In this document: piece by piece, positions 28,882-37,637 of the stretch | How the letters are laid out: each line of letters opens with the position of its first letter | Position numbering within the stretch: position 1 is the first letter of the stretch | NCBI GenBank assembly: GCA_016292515.1 | Contig: JAEDIJ010000004.1 | Span: forward strand, 37,030-101,029 | Length of the DNA stretch: 64,000 bases | Direction: 5' to 3' | Source: Victivallaceae bacterium | Lineage (GTDB): Bacteria; Verrucomicrobiota; Lentisphaeria; Victivallales; Victivallaceae | Translations under genes and position numbers: made by a program | Notes under the pieces: generated by a model | Told to the model about the DNA's origin: nothing | What the model saw: only the letters and a program-made list of their open reading frames with translations | Databases searched by the model: none

Positions 28882-29717
28882 CTTCCCTCTTGAATTTCAT
28901 CGGAATTCCCGTCGGCGTCGAATGCTGGCACGCGTTGTTGGAGATATTCATTCTCTATCTGATCATCTACGGAGTGGTCTCCTATTTGCGCAGCGTGACC
29001 GGTATGGTGATCCTTGTCGGCGTTTTCATCTTTTGGGCGGTAACGGGATTGCTCTGTCATTATCTTGCGTTGCCGGTGATAGAATACGTTTTTGACGGCA
29101 TCGGCAGTTCGATGGTGGTGATCCTGATGATCATCTTTCAGCCGGAATTGCGCCGCGCACTCGCCCAGTTGGGCAGCAGTTACCGTTTCGGGACAGTGAA
29201 AATGCGCCGCGAAGTCATCGACGGGGTCGTTCAGGCGGCAAGCGATATGTCGCGCCGCCGTTGCGGGGCTTTGATCGTCTTGGAGCGAAGCATCCCGTTG
29301 CACACGCTTGTCAATGATTCGGTACCGCTTGACAGCCGCGTATCCGCCTTGATGCTGGAATCGATCTTTTATCCCAATTCCCCGTTGCACGACGGCGCGA
29401 CGATCATCCGGAATGACCGGATCGTTGCGGCGAGGGTGATCCTGCCGCTGTCGCAGGCAAACGACATCTCCCGCAAAATCGGGACCCGCCACCGGGCGGC
29501 GGTCGGGATTTCCGAAACGTGCGATGCCGTTACGGTGGTCGTTTCGGAGGAAACCGGCGGAATTGCAATTGCATATCATGGAAAACTTCACCGTGACCTT
29601 TCCGCAAGGGCACTGGAAAATCTGCTTGATGCCGTGATGATCAAAAAAGACGACGGCGAAGTGGAGGAGACGTTGCGTATGCTCGAAGAAAAAAGTGAAG
29701 CGGAGCGTTTGCAATGA
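28878..29717 (+). CDS. cdaA: Diadenylate cyclase CdaA
   Basis: Makes cyclic di-AMP from two ATP at the inner membrane. Three hydrophobic segments lie within residues 20-82, then a DAC domain with the DGA motif (PLHDGATII, Asp near 172) and the RHR motif (GTRHRAA, near 203). 279 residues, normal. The start overlaps folP and the stop overlaps cdaR, each by 4 bp, giving a coupled folP-cdaA-cdaR unit. c-di-AMP usually controls potassium and osmolyte uptake. Confidence 0.96.
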   Translation: MTSLLNFIGIPVGVECWHALLEIFILYLIIYGVVSYLRSVTGMVILVGVFIFWAVTGLLCHYLALPVIEYVFDGIGSSMVVILMIIFQPELRRALAQLGSSYRFGTVKMRREVIDGVVQAASDMSRRRCGALIVLERSIPLHTLVNDSVPLDSRVSALMLESIFYPNSPLHDGATIIRNDRIVAARVILPLSQANDISRKIGTRHRAAVGISETCDAVTVVVSEETGGIAIAYHGKLHRDLSARALENLLDAVMIKKDDGEVEETLRMLEEKSEAERLQ

Positions 29718-30736
29718 AGTATTTCTGGAAAAAATTTTTGAGATTTCTTTTCGCCGACGGGGTGCGCAAATCCATCGCTTTTCTTTTGGCGGTGATCATC
29801 TATGTGACGATTTACAACATAAAGACGGAAAGAAAAACGCTCGAGGGCGTTGTCGTTGACATCAACGCCGAAGATACGCTTTGTCTCAGTGCCACTCAAC
29901 CGAAAGTCGAAAAGGTCGATATCGTCGTTTCCGGGCCGCCCCGGGATATCGCCAACATCACCGCCGGTAATTTCCGCGGCGAAGTGACCGTCAGGGAAAC
30001 CGATCGATTCACCCCGGGCTTCTACCGGGTTGTGATTTCGCCGCGGATCTTTCAGAACAGCGGGCAGGTGCGGGTCGTCGAAATTCTGAAAAAGTCTTAT
30101 CTCCCGATCAACGCACAGCACAAGATGCGGAAATATTGTGATATCCAAGTCAAGACGACGGGGAGTTTGTCCGGTGATTATAAACTTGGCAATATCAGTT
30201 GCGTGCCGCATCAGATCCAGGTCGAGGGACCGGAAAATATCCTTCAACAATTGCAATTCCCCCCGATCGAAATCGCGCTTACCCCGGAAAACGTTTTCAG
30301 TTTCGAGAGAGAGGTCGATTTGCTCATCGACAATCAGAACGATCAGATCGGCGAAGTTCTGCCGGGCAACGTGATTTCTCCGTTGCAGAAAAAAACGATC
30401 AAAGTTACCGTGGAAATTCTGGCGAAAGATCCCGTTTCCGCGGTGATCCCCGATCTTGAGATCAAGATGAAAAAAAATAAAAATGATATCAAATTGGAAA
30501 ACTCAAAAGTGGATTTGACCATTATCGGTGTGCCGTCGCAGGTCGAAGCGTTGAAAAAAGACCCCAAAAATATCGAAGTCTATGTCGATATCGCGGAGAT
30601 CGCGGAAAAACCTGGAACTTATTCCTTGGAGGTGAAACATTCGCTTCCGAAAGACGGTGTCAAAGTGGAAAAAGTTACACCGGAACGCGTGAACGTTACG
30701 ATTTCCCCGAAAAGCATATTGGATAAACTTAAATAA
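29714..30736 (+). CDS. cdaR: YbbR-domain regulator of diadenylate cyclase (CdaR)
   Basis: Membrane-anchored partner of CdaA. One N-terminal transmembrane segment (residues about 17-34, SIAFLLAVIIYVTIYNI) is followed by an extracytoplasmic chain of about three YbbR repeats, each with the pattern V.V.GPP or VQVEGPENIL and ending in acidic or basic strands. 340 residues. ATGA overlap with cdaA indicates a stoichiometric pair. Confidence 0.86.
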   Translation: MKYFWKKFLRFLFADGVRKSIAFLLAVIIYVTIYNIKTERKTLEGVVVDINAEDTLCLSATQPKVEKVDIVVSGPPRDIANITAGNFRGEVTVRETDRFTPGFYRVVISPRIFQNSGQVRVVEILKKSYLPINAQHKMRKYCDIQVKTTGSLSGDYKLGNISCVPHQIQVEGPENILQQLQFPPIEIALTPENVFSFEREVDLLIDNQNDQIGEVLPGNVISPLQKKTIKVTVEILAKDPVSAVIPDLEIKMKKNKNDIKLENSKVDLTIIGVPSQVEALKKDPKNIEVYVDIAEIAEKPGTYSLEVKHSLPKDGVKVEKVTPERVNVTISPKSILDKLK

Positions 30737-30760
30737 AAATTCATATAGAAAGGATGTATT

Positions 30761-32242
30761 ATGGTCATTAAAAAGATGAACAGTGTGTTTCATAAACACA
30801 GCCGCTGGCTTTTCGGCGCATTTACCGTTATCATCATCGTCTCTTTTCTCGGATTTCTGACGCCGGGAAATTTCGGTATCGGCGGTTTCGGTTCCGCCCG
30901 GGATATGGAGGTCGGAAGCGTTTACGGCAAAAAGATCACCTACGACGACTTGATGAAACAGATGCGCGCTTTGGCTTGCATCGGACTCAATGCCGATGAA
31001 AAAATGGCATTCGAGTTTCTCGCGATCCAAGGTAAGGCCGAGCAGATCGGCGTCGTGGTGACCGATGCCGAAATGATGGAGTTGCTCCGCGCTCAATTCC
31101 AGACGAATGGCAAATACGATCCGGCGAAATACCGCGAGTTCGTCGAAAGTCGGCGCAAATCCGGTTTCAGTGAAGAGGAAATTTTCGACGGATTCCGCAT
31201 CGTGGAGTTGCAGCAGAAATTAGGCAAGGCGATCCGCGACTCGATCATCGTCACCGATTCCGAAATGCAAAAGGCGTATCGGGAACTCAACACCCGTTTC
31301 AGCGGCAAGGCTTATACGTTGAAACCGCAGGAAAGCAAAGAGGCGATCCCGACCGAAGATGTCAAGAAGTTCTTTGACGCCCACGCCGCCAATTACAATA
31401 TCGACGGCTCGATTTCGGCACTTGTGATCGAATTCCCCTACGCCGCCTACACCGAAGCGGCGAAAAAAGCGGAAAAGGATCCCGCCAAGGTCGCCGGCAA
31501 AGCGAAAGAACTTGCTAAAAACGCGGCGGAAAAATTTTCCGACGACGTTTACGACAGTTTGAAAACGCTTCCCGTCAAAGAACAGCTGGCGGCGTTTCAG
31601 AAAATGGTCGCCGCACAGAAATTGACGGTCAAGGCGCGCAAATTCAATTTCAATGCCGGTAACGCCGGCAATCTGTCGCAAACCGATTATGCGTTGTTGA
31701 AGTCCGCCGAGCCGGTGGAGATCAGTTTGCCGGCAATGGAGGAAAAAGCCGCCGTCATCGGTTTTGTGACCGATCGCGTCGCGCCCCGTCCGGCAAAGTT
31801 TGAAGAAGTCGCCAAACAGGTTTTCAAAGATTGCAAACAAATGCGCACGCTCCTCGCGACGGAGGCGAAAGCGAAGGAACTCGCCGAAAACTACGCCAAG
31901 TGCAAGGATGATGCGGCGCGTACCGCATTTTTGAAGCAGATCCCCGTTGCCAAAAGCGTTGATTTCTCGTCGACTGCGATGGAAAACTTCAAGAATCAGA
32001 GCACCTTGGGATTTTTCGGTGCCGCCGCGGGGCTTGCCCCCGGACAGGCCGCCGCTTCCGGCGACACCTTGATCGTGCTTGCCAAACGCGAAGTGCCGAC
32101 GGAGGCGGCTACCCCGGAAGCCTTGTTGGAGTGCCGTATCTTCGTCCTTCAACAGAAACAGTATCTGGCGCAATGGGAATTGCAGGAAGATATTCAAAGT
32201 CATTGTCTTTATCGCGCCCCCGGCAGCGATGCGGCAAAATAA
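30761..32242 (+). CDS. SurA/PpiD-like periplasmic chaperone
   Basis: A 493-residue protein with PpiD-type architecture: a short cytoplasmic tail, one transmembrane helix (about residues 19-40, FGAFTVIIIVSFLGFL), then a SurA_N-like helical domain (residues about 50-190, VYGKKITYDDLMKQM, FDGFRIVELQQKLG). The Lys/Ala-rich middle and C-terminal part shows no clear parvulin motif, so prolyl-isomerase activity is doubtful. It probably assists folding of exported proteins. AAAGGA lies upstream of the ATG; the NifU-like gene follows after 13 bp. Confidence 0.78.
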   Translation: MVIKKMNSVFHKHSRWLFGAFTVIIIVSFLGFLTPGNFGIGGFGSARDMEVGSVYGKKITYDDLMKQMRALACIGLNADEKMAFEFLAIQGKAEQIGVVVTDAEMMELLRAQFQTNGKYDPAKYREFVESRRKSGFSEEEIFDGFRIVELQQKLGKAIRDSIIVTDSEMQKAYRELNTRFSGKAYTLKPQESKEAIPTEDVKKFFDAHAANYNIDGSISALVIEFPYAAYTEAAKKAEKDPAKVAGKAKELAKNAAEKFSDDVYDSLKTLPVKEQLAAFQKMVAAQKLTVKARKFNFNAGNAGNLSQTDYALLKSAEPVEISLPAMEEKAAVIGFVTDRVAPRPAKFEEVAKQVFKDCKQMRTLLATEAKAKELAENYAKCKDDAARTAFLKQIPVAKSVDFSSTAMENFKNQSTLGFFGAAAGLAPGQAAASGDTLIVLAKREVPTEAATPEALLECRIFVLQQKQYLAQWELQEDIQSHCLYRAPGSDAAK

Positions 32243-32255
32243 CAGGAGTTGAAAA

Positions 32256-32486
32256 ATGGATGATTTGAACAAAAAAATTATGGACCGCCTCGAAGAACTT
32301 CGCGCCTGTTTGCAGGCTGACGGCGGTGATCTCGAAGTCGTCGCCATCGAGAATAAAGTCGTGCAGTTGAAATTGCGCGGTGCCTGCGGCGGTTGTCCGC
32401 ACGCGACGATGACGATCAAAAACGGCCTGGAACGCATTCTCCGCGAAGAGATCGATCCCGAGATCACGATCGAGCGCGTACTCTAA
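32256..32486 (+). CDS. NifU C-terminal domain iron-sulfur scaffold
   Basis: A 76-residue Nfu-type protein that carries Fe-S clusters to target proteins. LQADGGDLEVVAI near residue 20 and GACGGCPHATMTI with the CxxC pair (residues about 45-48) are diagnostic. It is the stand-alone domain, not full NifU. AGGAG lies upstream of the ATG. It ends at a strong terminator 14 bp downstream. Confidence 0.93.
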   Translation: MDDLNKKIMDRLEELRACLQADGGDLEVVAIENKVVQLKLRGACGGCPHATMTIKNGLERILREEIDPEITIERVL

Positions 32487-32500
32487 ATTGCCCGCTCGTC

Positions 32501-32534
32501 AAAAAAGGACTACCACTGGTAGTCCTTTTTTTTT
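32501..32534 (+). terminator. Intrinsic terminator after the NifU-like gene
   Basis: A 14-bp perfect stem (32501-32514 with 32518-32531), ACT loop and a run of T. The A and T tracts on both sides could let it work on both strands. Confidence 0.92.
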
Positions 32535-32540
32535 GACGCA

Positions 32541-32900
32541 ATGTGAGCACGAGAGGCTGGTTTCGCCTCTCGTGGCTCTCTCAACCCGCCGCGGGCGGGA
32601 CTTTGTACCTGCCGCAGATATTTGCGGAACTTGCGCTTTGTCTGCGCCTAAACGAATATCCCCCGCAAATCTCCGCGGTCGTCTATATTTGTTACTGAAA
32701 ATTGACCTGCGTCCCACGCGGGCTAATGCTTCGCTTTACGCTTCGCCCGCCCGACTGCCCGATGGACGATACTCCCCGCGCCAAAAACGAGAACATACCA
32801 CATACGTTTCTTTTGTCGTCGGATGCGAGTCGGTCGTTGACGGCGATCAAAGCGTATGTAGTTTTTTCTCATCTCTCATCTCTCATCTCTCATCTCTCAT
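32541..32900. repeat. Family C structured repeat, copy 1, ending in a CTCTCAT heptamer array
   Basis: Occupies the convergent junction between the NifU-like gene and oppC. A hairpin with CACGAGAGGC/GCCTCTCGTG arms lies near 32551-32577. A core at about 32584-32783 is shared, inverted, with 46728-46926; it contains CCGCAGATATTTGCGG and a distant complement CCGCAAAT. The right end has four and a half CTCTCAT units (32868-32900) preceded by GCGTATGTAGTTTT, like the right end of the element at 11211. No gene is supported here. Confidence 0.85.
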
Positions 32901-32929
32901 AACTGAATCGCTGGAGATTTTAAGGGGGA

Positions 32930-33862
32930 TCAGCGTCCTCTGCTTTCTTTCGGGTCAAAGGCGTCGCGCATCGCGTCGCCGAGGAGGTTGAGTGCCAAGA
33001 CCAGAATGAACATAAAAAGCGTCGCGCCGCCGATTTCCCAGTAGACGCCGCGCCATAATTTTTCCTGACCGTCGGAGATCATCACGCCCCAGCTCGGCGC
33101 GCTCTGGACGCCGAGACCGAGGTAACTTACGATCACTTCGAGCATCACGGCTCCGGCGAAAGTGAGCGTGAAGAAAATGATGACAAGATGACGCAAGTTG
33201 GGCAGAATATGCCGGCAAATGATGCGAAAACTTCCGACGCCCGCGATTTTAGCGGCTTCGACGTAGGGCGCTTTTTTGAGTTTCATGCATTCGGCGCGGA
33301 TGACGCGGCTCAAAGTCACCCAGCCGGTGAGACCGATCGCCATATAGACGGCGAGCATTCCCGGCTCGACGTTGAGGCACTTCGCCGCGCCGCGCACGAC
33401 GTCCATCAACGCCGGCGGCAGAAATCCGCGCGAGATCAGCAATGCGAAACCGAGGATGAAAAGCAGACTCGGCATCGACGCGAAAACGCTGTAAAGCCAG
33501 ACGACAAGATCATCCCAGAACTTCCCGAAATATCCGGCAAGCGTACCGAAAAAAACACCCAAGACGACGGCGATCACGCCGGAAACGATCCCGACTTTTA
33601 TCGCGGTCGCCGTCCCCGCAACGGCGCGCAAAAAGACGTCGCGTCCCTGATAATCCGTCCCGAAAAGATGGTGCCGGTCGGGTTTTTGGAAGTTTTCGCC
33701 CTGCGATTGATCGTAGATCGGACGCACGTCGCGCATCTGACACGAAACGCTGTAAATCTCGATACCGACGGCGAGGAGCATATAAAGTGCGACGATGGCG
33801 AGAGATACGGCTCCCCACGGGTTTTTCAAAAGTTTTTGAAACGGTGTGACGCGCTGTGCCAT
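32930..33862 (-). CDS. ABC transporter permease, oligopeptide type (OppC/DppC)
   Basis: Inner-membrane permease of a peptide or nickel-type ABC importer. The N-terminal OppC_N segment (residues about 8-45) is followed by HLFGTDYQGRDVF, the typical OppC entry motif, and five or six membrane helices. The EAA loop is EAAKIAGVGSFRIICRHILP. 310 residues. It is the last gene of a housekeeping operon, 5 bp after mnmG, with no OppB, OppA or ATPase genes nearby, so its partners must be encoded elsewhere. Confidence 0.92.
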   Translation of the reverse strand: MAQRVTPFQKLLKNPWGAVSLAIVALYMLLAVGIEIYSVSCQMRDVRPIYDQSQGENFQKPDRHHLFGTDYQGRDVFLRAVAGTATAIKVGIVSGVIAVVLGVFFGTLAGYFGKFWDDLVVWLYSVFASMPSLLFILGFALLISRGFLPPALMDVVRGAAKCLNVEPGMLAVYMAIGLTGWVTLSRVIRAECMKLKKAPYVEAAKIAGVGSFRIICRHILPNLRHLVIIFFTLTFAGAVMLEVIVSYLGLGVQSAPSWGVMISDGQEKLWRGVYWEIGGATLFMFILVLALNLLGDAMRDAFDPKESRGR

Positions 33863-33867
33863 GATTT

Positions 33868-35727
33868 TTACTCCTTTTGGCGGCGGCGCAAAGCGACTTG
33901 CAAAAGTGCGGTGTCCGACGGCGTAACGCCGTCGATCCGCCCCGCCTGCGCGACGGTAAGCGGACGCAGTTTGATCAGTTTCTGCCGTGATTCATTGCTC
34001 AAACCGTCCAATTTCGAGTAGTCGAAATCGGGCGGGATCGCCACTTGATCGAGTTTTTTCATCCTTTCGATTTGGAGGATCTCCCGTTGCAGATAGCCGT
34101 CGTAATGTGCTTCGATGGCGAGCATTTTCGCCAGCCGGTTACGGAAATCGGTCGCAAGTTCGGGCAACGCGCTGTCGGGGAAGGGGAGTTCGACGTTTCC
34201 GGGGGAGGCGACGTCGATCCCTTTGAGGAGACTCCAAAGCGTTTTTCCGTTATGATGACGCATTTGCGCCAAGTGTTTCAACTCGTCGAATTTTGCCTTG
34301 AAATCCTGATAGGCGCGGAATTTTTTCTCCGGCAGGATGCCGGCATCGTGAGCGAATTCCGCCAGCCGCAGATCGGCGTTGTCCTGCCGGATCGAGAGGC
34401 GGTATTCAGCGCGGCTGGTGAAAAGCCGGTAAGGTTCGACGATCTCCTTGGTCGCGAGGTCGTCGATCATCACGCCGATGTAACTTGTGTCACGTCCGGG
34501 GGCGAGCAGTGTTTTCCCTGCGGCGCAACGGCTTGCATTCATTCCGGCGATCAGCCCTTGCCCCGCCGCTTCCTCGTAACCGCTCGTGCCGTTGATCTGT
34601 CCGGCGGTGAAAAGATTGTCGTAACGCTTGTTGCGGAGCGTGCATTCCAGTTGATCGGAGTAGATGAAATCATATTCGATCGCATAGGCGTAGCGCATGA
34701 TCTCGGCTTTTCCCAGTCCGGGGATCGAGTGGACCATCTCCTTTTGGACGGCGATCGGCAAACTGGTGGAAAGTCCGTTGAGATAGTATTCCCCCGACTG
34801 CGCACCCTCCGGCTCCAAGTAAAGCAGGTGGCGGGGGTGTTGCGGGAAGCGCACGACCTTGTCCTCAAACGAGGGACAATAACGCGTCCCGATGCCCTTG
34901 ATGATGCCGCGGTACATCGGCGATTCGTCGAGGTGGCGGCGGACGATTTCCGCTGTTTCGTCGGTGGTGTAGACCATATGGCAGGCGAGTTCCCGGTGTG
35001 CCGCCTGCGGCAACTCCGGCAAATCGCTTTTATCCCAAAAAGTGAAACGCTCCTCGCCCGTTTCCGAGGGCTGGATCTCCATTTTGCTGAAATCGATCGA
35101 CTTGGCGACCAACCGCGGCGGAGTACCGGTTTTCAACCTGCCGAGACGCAGTTTCAACCGTTCGCTCAACGCGTGGGAAAGCGCGTTGGAGGGGAAATCC
35201 CCGGCGCGGCCGCCCGGATAGTGATTCAATCCGTAGTGCAAAAGACCGTTGAGAAAAGTTCCCGTCGTGAGGACGACGGCGCGGCAGAAAAAGTGCTCTC
35301 CGAACTGGGTGACGACACCGGTGATGCGGTCGTTTTCCACATCGAAATCGACGGCTTCACATTGCATCACGGTCAGATTTTGCGTTGATTCGAGCAACAT
35401 TTTCATCGCGCGCTGATAGATTTGTTTGTCGCATTGCGCGCGCGGCGAGTGGACGGCGGGCCCTTTGGTGCGGTTGAGCATCCGGAACTGGATCGCCGCC
35501 GCCTCGGCGACGATGCCCTGAATTCCCCCCATCGCGTCGATCTCGCGCACGACCTGACCTTTGGCGATGCCGCCGATGCAGGGGTTGCAACTCATCTGCC
35601 CGATGTGGTCGCAGTGGAGCGTCATCAGCAGTGTTTTCGCCCCCGCGCGGGCGGCGGCGTGGGCGGCTTCGCATCCCGCGTGCCCCGCGCCGACTACGAT
35701 GACGTCAAAAATCCCGTCCGGCGTCAT
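33868..35727 (-). CDS. mnmG: tRNA uridine-5-carboxymethylaminomethyl modification enzyme MnmG
   Basis: FAD enzyme that works with MnmE to install cmnm5 or nm5 at wobble U34. FAD-binding VVGAGHAGCEAA is at residues 11-22. CNPCIGGIAKGQ, VLTTGTFLNG, SGRAGD-like GGRAGDFPSNAL and INGTSGYEEAAGQGL are all present. 619 residues, complete. The ATG overlaps the thiE stop by 4 bp. Confidence 0.97.
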   Translation of the reverse strand: MTPDGIFDVIVVGAGHAGCEAAHAAARAGAKTLLMTLHCDHIGQMSCNPCIGGIAKGQVVREIDAMGGIQGIVAEAAAIQFRMLNRTKGPAVHSPRAQCDKQIYQRAMKMLLESTQNLTVMQCEAVDFDVENDRITGVVTQFGEHFFCRAVVLTTGTFLNGLLHYGLNHYPGGRAGDFPSNALSHALSERLKLRLGRLKTGTPPRLVAKSIDFSKMEIQPSETGEERFTFWDKSDLPELPQAAHRELACHMVYTTDETAEIVRRHLDESPMYRGIIKGIGTRYCPSFEDKVVRFPQHPRHLLYLEPEGAQSGEYYLNGLSTSLPIAVQKEMVHSIPGLGKAEIMRYAYAIEYDFIYSDQLECTLRNKRYDNLFTAGQINGTSGYEEAAGQGLIAGMNASRCAAGKTLLAPGRDTSYIGVMIDDLATKEIVEPYRLFTSRAEYRLSIRQDNADLRLAEFAHDAGILPEKKFRAYQDFKAKFDELKHLAQMRHHNGKTLWSLLKGIDVASPGNVELPFPDSALPELATDFRNRLAKMLAIEAHYDGYLQREILQIERMKKLDQVAIPPDFDYSKLDGLSNESRQKLIKLRPLTVAQAGRIDGVTPSDTALLQVALRRRQKE

Positions 35728-36374
35728 TTCCGCTTCTCCTGAAAGATCTGCCGCGTCAAGCGGTCGAGGCCGCGCGTCGCCTGCGCGATGTCGGGCGCGC
35801 CGAAAATCGCGGAAACGATCGCCGCGCCCGCAATGCCGCGGTCGGCGAAAACGGGGAGATTTCCCGTCGTGATACCGCCGATGACAACGACGGGGATCTT
35901 GACCGCCTTGACGATCGCATCCAACTCATCTTGTGAAACGATTTCGGCGTCGCTTTTGGTCGAGGTCGGAAACATCGCACCGACGCCGAGGTAATCCGCG
36001 CCCGCCGCTTCGGCGGCGACGGCTTCGGCGACCGTATGCGCGGAAACGCCCATAATTTTGTCGGGACCGAGAAAAGCGCGCACCTGACTTGCGTTTTCAT
36101 CGCATTGCCCGATATGGACTCCGACTGCGCCGCAGTCGACGGCGATCGTCGGATCGTCGTTGATGATCAACGGGATATGATGACGCTGACAGAGTTTCTG
36201 CACCTTTTCCGCTTCCCGTGAAAAATCGGTGCCGGAAAGTTCTTTTTCCCGCAGTTGGAGCATCGTCGCTCCGTTTTCGATCGCGGCTTGTACCGCCGTC
36301 AAAAAATCGCGTTTTCCGATCGCGGGGCGGTCGGTAATGGCATAAAGCCGCAAAGCATCACGCAAGGAACTCAT
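35724..36374 (-). CDS. thiE: Thiamine phosphate synthase
   Basis: Joins the HMP pyrophosphate and thiazole phosphate to give thiamine phosphate. TIM barrel with LQLREKELSG near residue 38, INDDP near 70, GVGAMFPTSTKSDA (the diphosphate loop, near 130) and IGGI near 166. 216 residues. It overlaps thiM upstream by 17 bp and mnmG downstream by 4 bp. No thiC or thiD lies nearby. Confidence 0.94.
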   Translation of the reverse strand: MSSLRDALRLYAITDRPAIGKRDFLTAVQAAIENGATMLQLREKELSGTDFSREAEKVQKLCQRHHIPLIINDDPTIAVDCGAVGVHIGQCDENASQVRAFLGPDKIMGVSAHTVAEAVAAEAAGADYLGVGAMFPTSTKSDAEIVSQDELDAIVKAVKIPVVVIGGITTGNLPVFADRGIAGAAIVSAIFGAPDIAQATRGLDRLTRQIFQEKRK

Positions 36375-37176
36375 ATTTCCCTCTGATTTGAAGATCGCGA
36401 TCGGTCAAATTGCCGATGGCGTCGAGCAGTTTCATTTTGAATGTGCCGCAACAGTTGCCGCCGGGGAGCGTTTCGCGGGCGATTTCTCCCGCGACGCCCA
36501 TGGCGAGCACCGCGCTGAATTGCGAAGCAAAAAGCGTTTCTTTTTGGACCGCGCAGGCGGCGCAGAACGCGCCGAGCGCGCAACCTGTCCCCGTGACGTT
36601 TTCCAGCATCGGGCAACCGTTGTAAATCACCGCCGTCGCCGTCCCGTCGGTGATGAAATCCACTTTGCCCGTCGCGATCGCGATCAATTGATGTTTTGAG
36701 GCGAAACGCCGCAAGCCGTCGACGATAAGATTTTGCTTCAAATCGATTTCTCCCGCATCGACGCCGCGTCCTGTGATCCCGTCGATCCCGGCGAGAAAGA
36801 GCATTTCCGCGAGATTTCCCTTGACGATGTCGGGATGAATTTCCCGGATGATCTTTGCCGATGCCGTTTGCCGCAAGGGGGTCGCACCCGCGCCGACGGG
36901 GTCGAAAACGATGGGGATACGGTGTTCCTTTGCCGTTTTTCCGGCACGGCACATCGCTTCGAGCGAATTCTGGTTGAGCGTCCCGATGTTGAGATAAAGC
37001 GCGTCGGCGCATTTTGCCGCATCGGCGGCTTCCTGCGGGGAATCCGCCATCATCGGAGACGCTCCGGCGGCAAGCAAGACATCCGCGCAGAAATTGGCGG
37101 TGACGAAATTGGTGATCGCGTGCACCAAAGGACGCTTCTCCCGCATCGCCGCGAGTGTGGAAAAATCGATTTTCAT
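36358..37176 (-). CDS. thiM: Hydroxyethylthiazole kinase
   Basis: Phosphorylates the thiazole alcohol for thiamine salvage. RPLVHAITNFVTANFCAD near residue 14, the VFDPVGAGAT block near 118 and ENVTGTGCALGAF near 195 are signature sequences, the last carrying the catalytic Cys. Start ATG at 37174-37176 is set by family length (272 residues) and a 4-bp overlap with the smpB stop; the frame runs further upstream but that part is the shadow of smpB. Confidence 0.94.
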   Translation of the reverse strand: MKIDFSTLAAMREKRPLVHAITNFVTANFCADVLLAAGASPMMADSPQEAADAAKCADALYLNIGTLNQNSLEAMCRAGKTAKEHRIPIVFDPVGAGATPLRQTASAKIIREIHPDIVKGNLAEMLFLAGIDGITGRGVDAGEIDLKQNLIVDGLRRFASKHQLIAIATGKVDFITDGTATAVIYNGCPMLENVTGTGCALGAFCAACAVQKETLFASQFSAVLAMGVAGEIARETLPGGNCCGTFKMKLLDAIGNLTDRDLQIRGKYEFLA

Positions 37177-37634
37177 TTTCTCAACGCCCTGCGGATCTCG
37201 CGGTCGCACTCTCTCTTTTTCAGATCTTCGCGCTGGTCGGCATGGGTTTTGCCCTGACAGTAGGCGATCTCGACTTTGACCAGACCATTTTTGAGGTAAA
37301 AGCGAAGCGGAACCACCGTGCCGCCTTTGGTGTCGAGCCACTGGGCGAGTTTGAGGATCTCGCGTTTGTGAAGCAACAAGGCGCGCTCCTGTTTTGCCTG
37401 ATGATTGAAAATGTTGCCGAATTCGTATTGGGCGATATGCACGTTGGCGAGGATCGCGCGGCGGTTTTTGATATAGACGTAACCGTCCTGCAACTGGATC
37501 GCCCGTGCCCGGCAACTTTTGACTTCGGTGCCGGAAAGGTGGATGCCCGCTTCAAAACGGTCAAGTACCGTATAATTGTGAAACGCTTTTTTGTTGCTCG
37601 CGAGCAACGGTTCGCCGGGGTCTTTACGGGGCAT
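37173..37634 (-). CDS. smpB: SsrA-binding protein SmpB
   Basis: Binds tmRNA and takes part in trans-translation. NKKAFHNYTVLDRFEAGI, LSGTEVKSCRA and the Arg/Lys-rich C-terminal tail are diagnostic. 153 residues. It lies 3 bp after dnaJ and overlaps thiM by 4 bp. The tmRNA gene ssrA is not seen in this window. Confidence 0.97.
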   Translation of the reverse strand: MPRKDPGEPLLASNKKAFHNYTVLDRFEAGIHLSGTEVKSCRARAIQLQDGYVYIKNRRAILANVHIAQYEFGNIFNHQAKQERALLLHKREILKLAQWLDTKGGTVVPLRFYLKNGLVKVEIAYCQGKTHADQREDLKKRECDREIRRALRK

Positions 37635-37637
37635 TGC

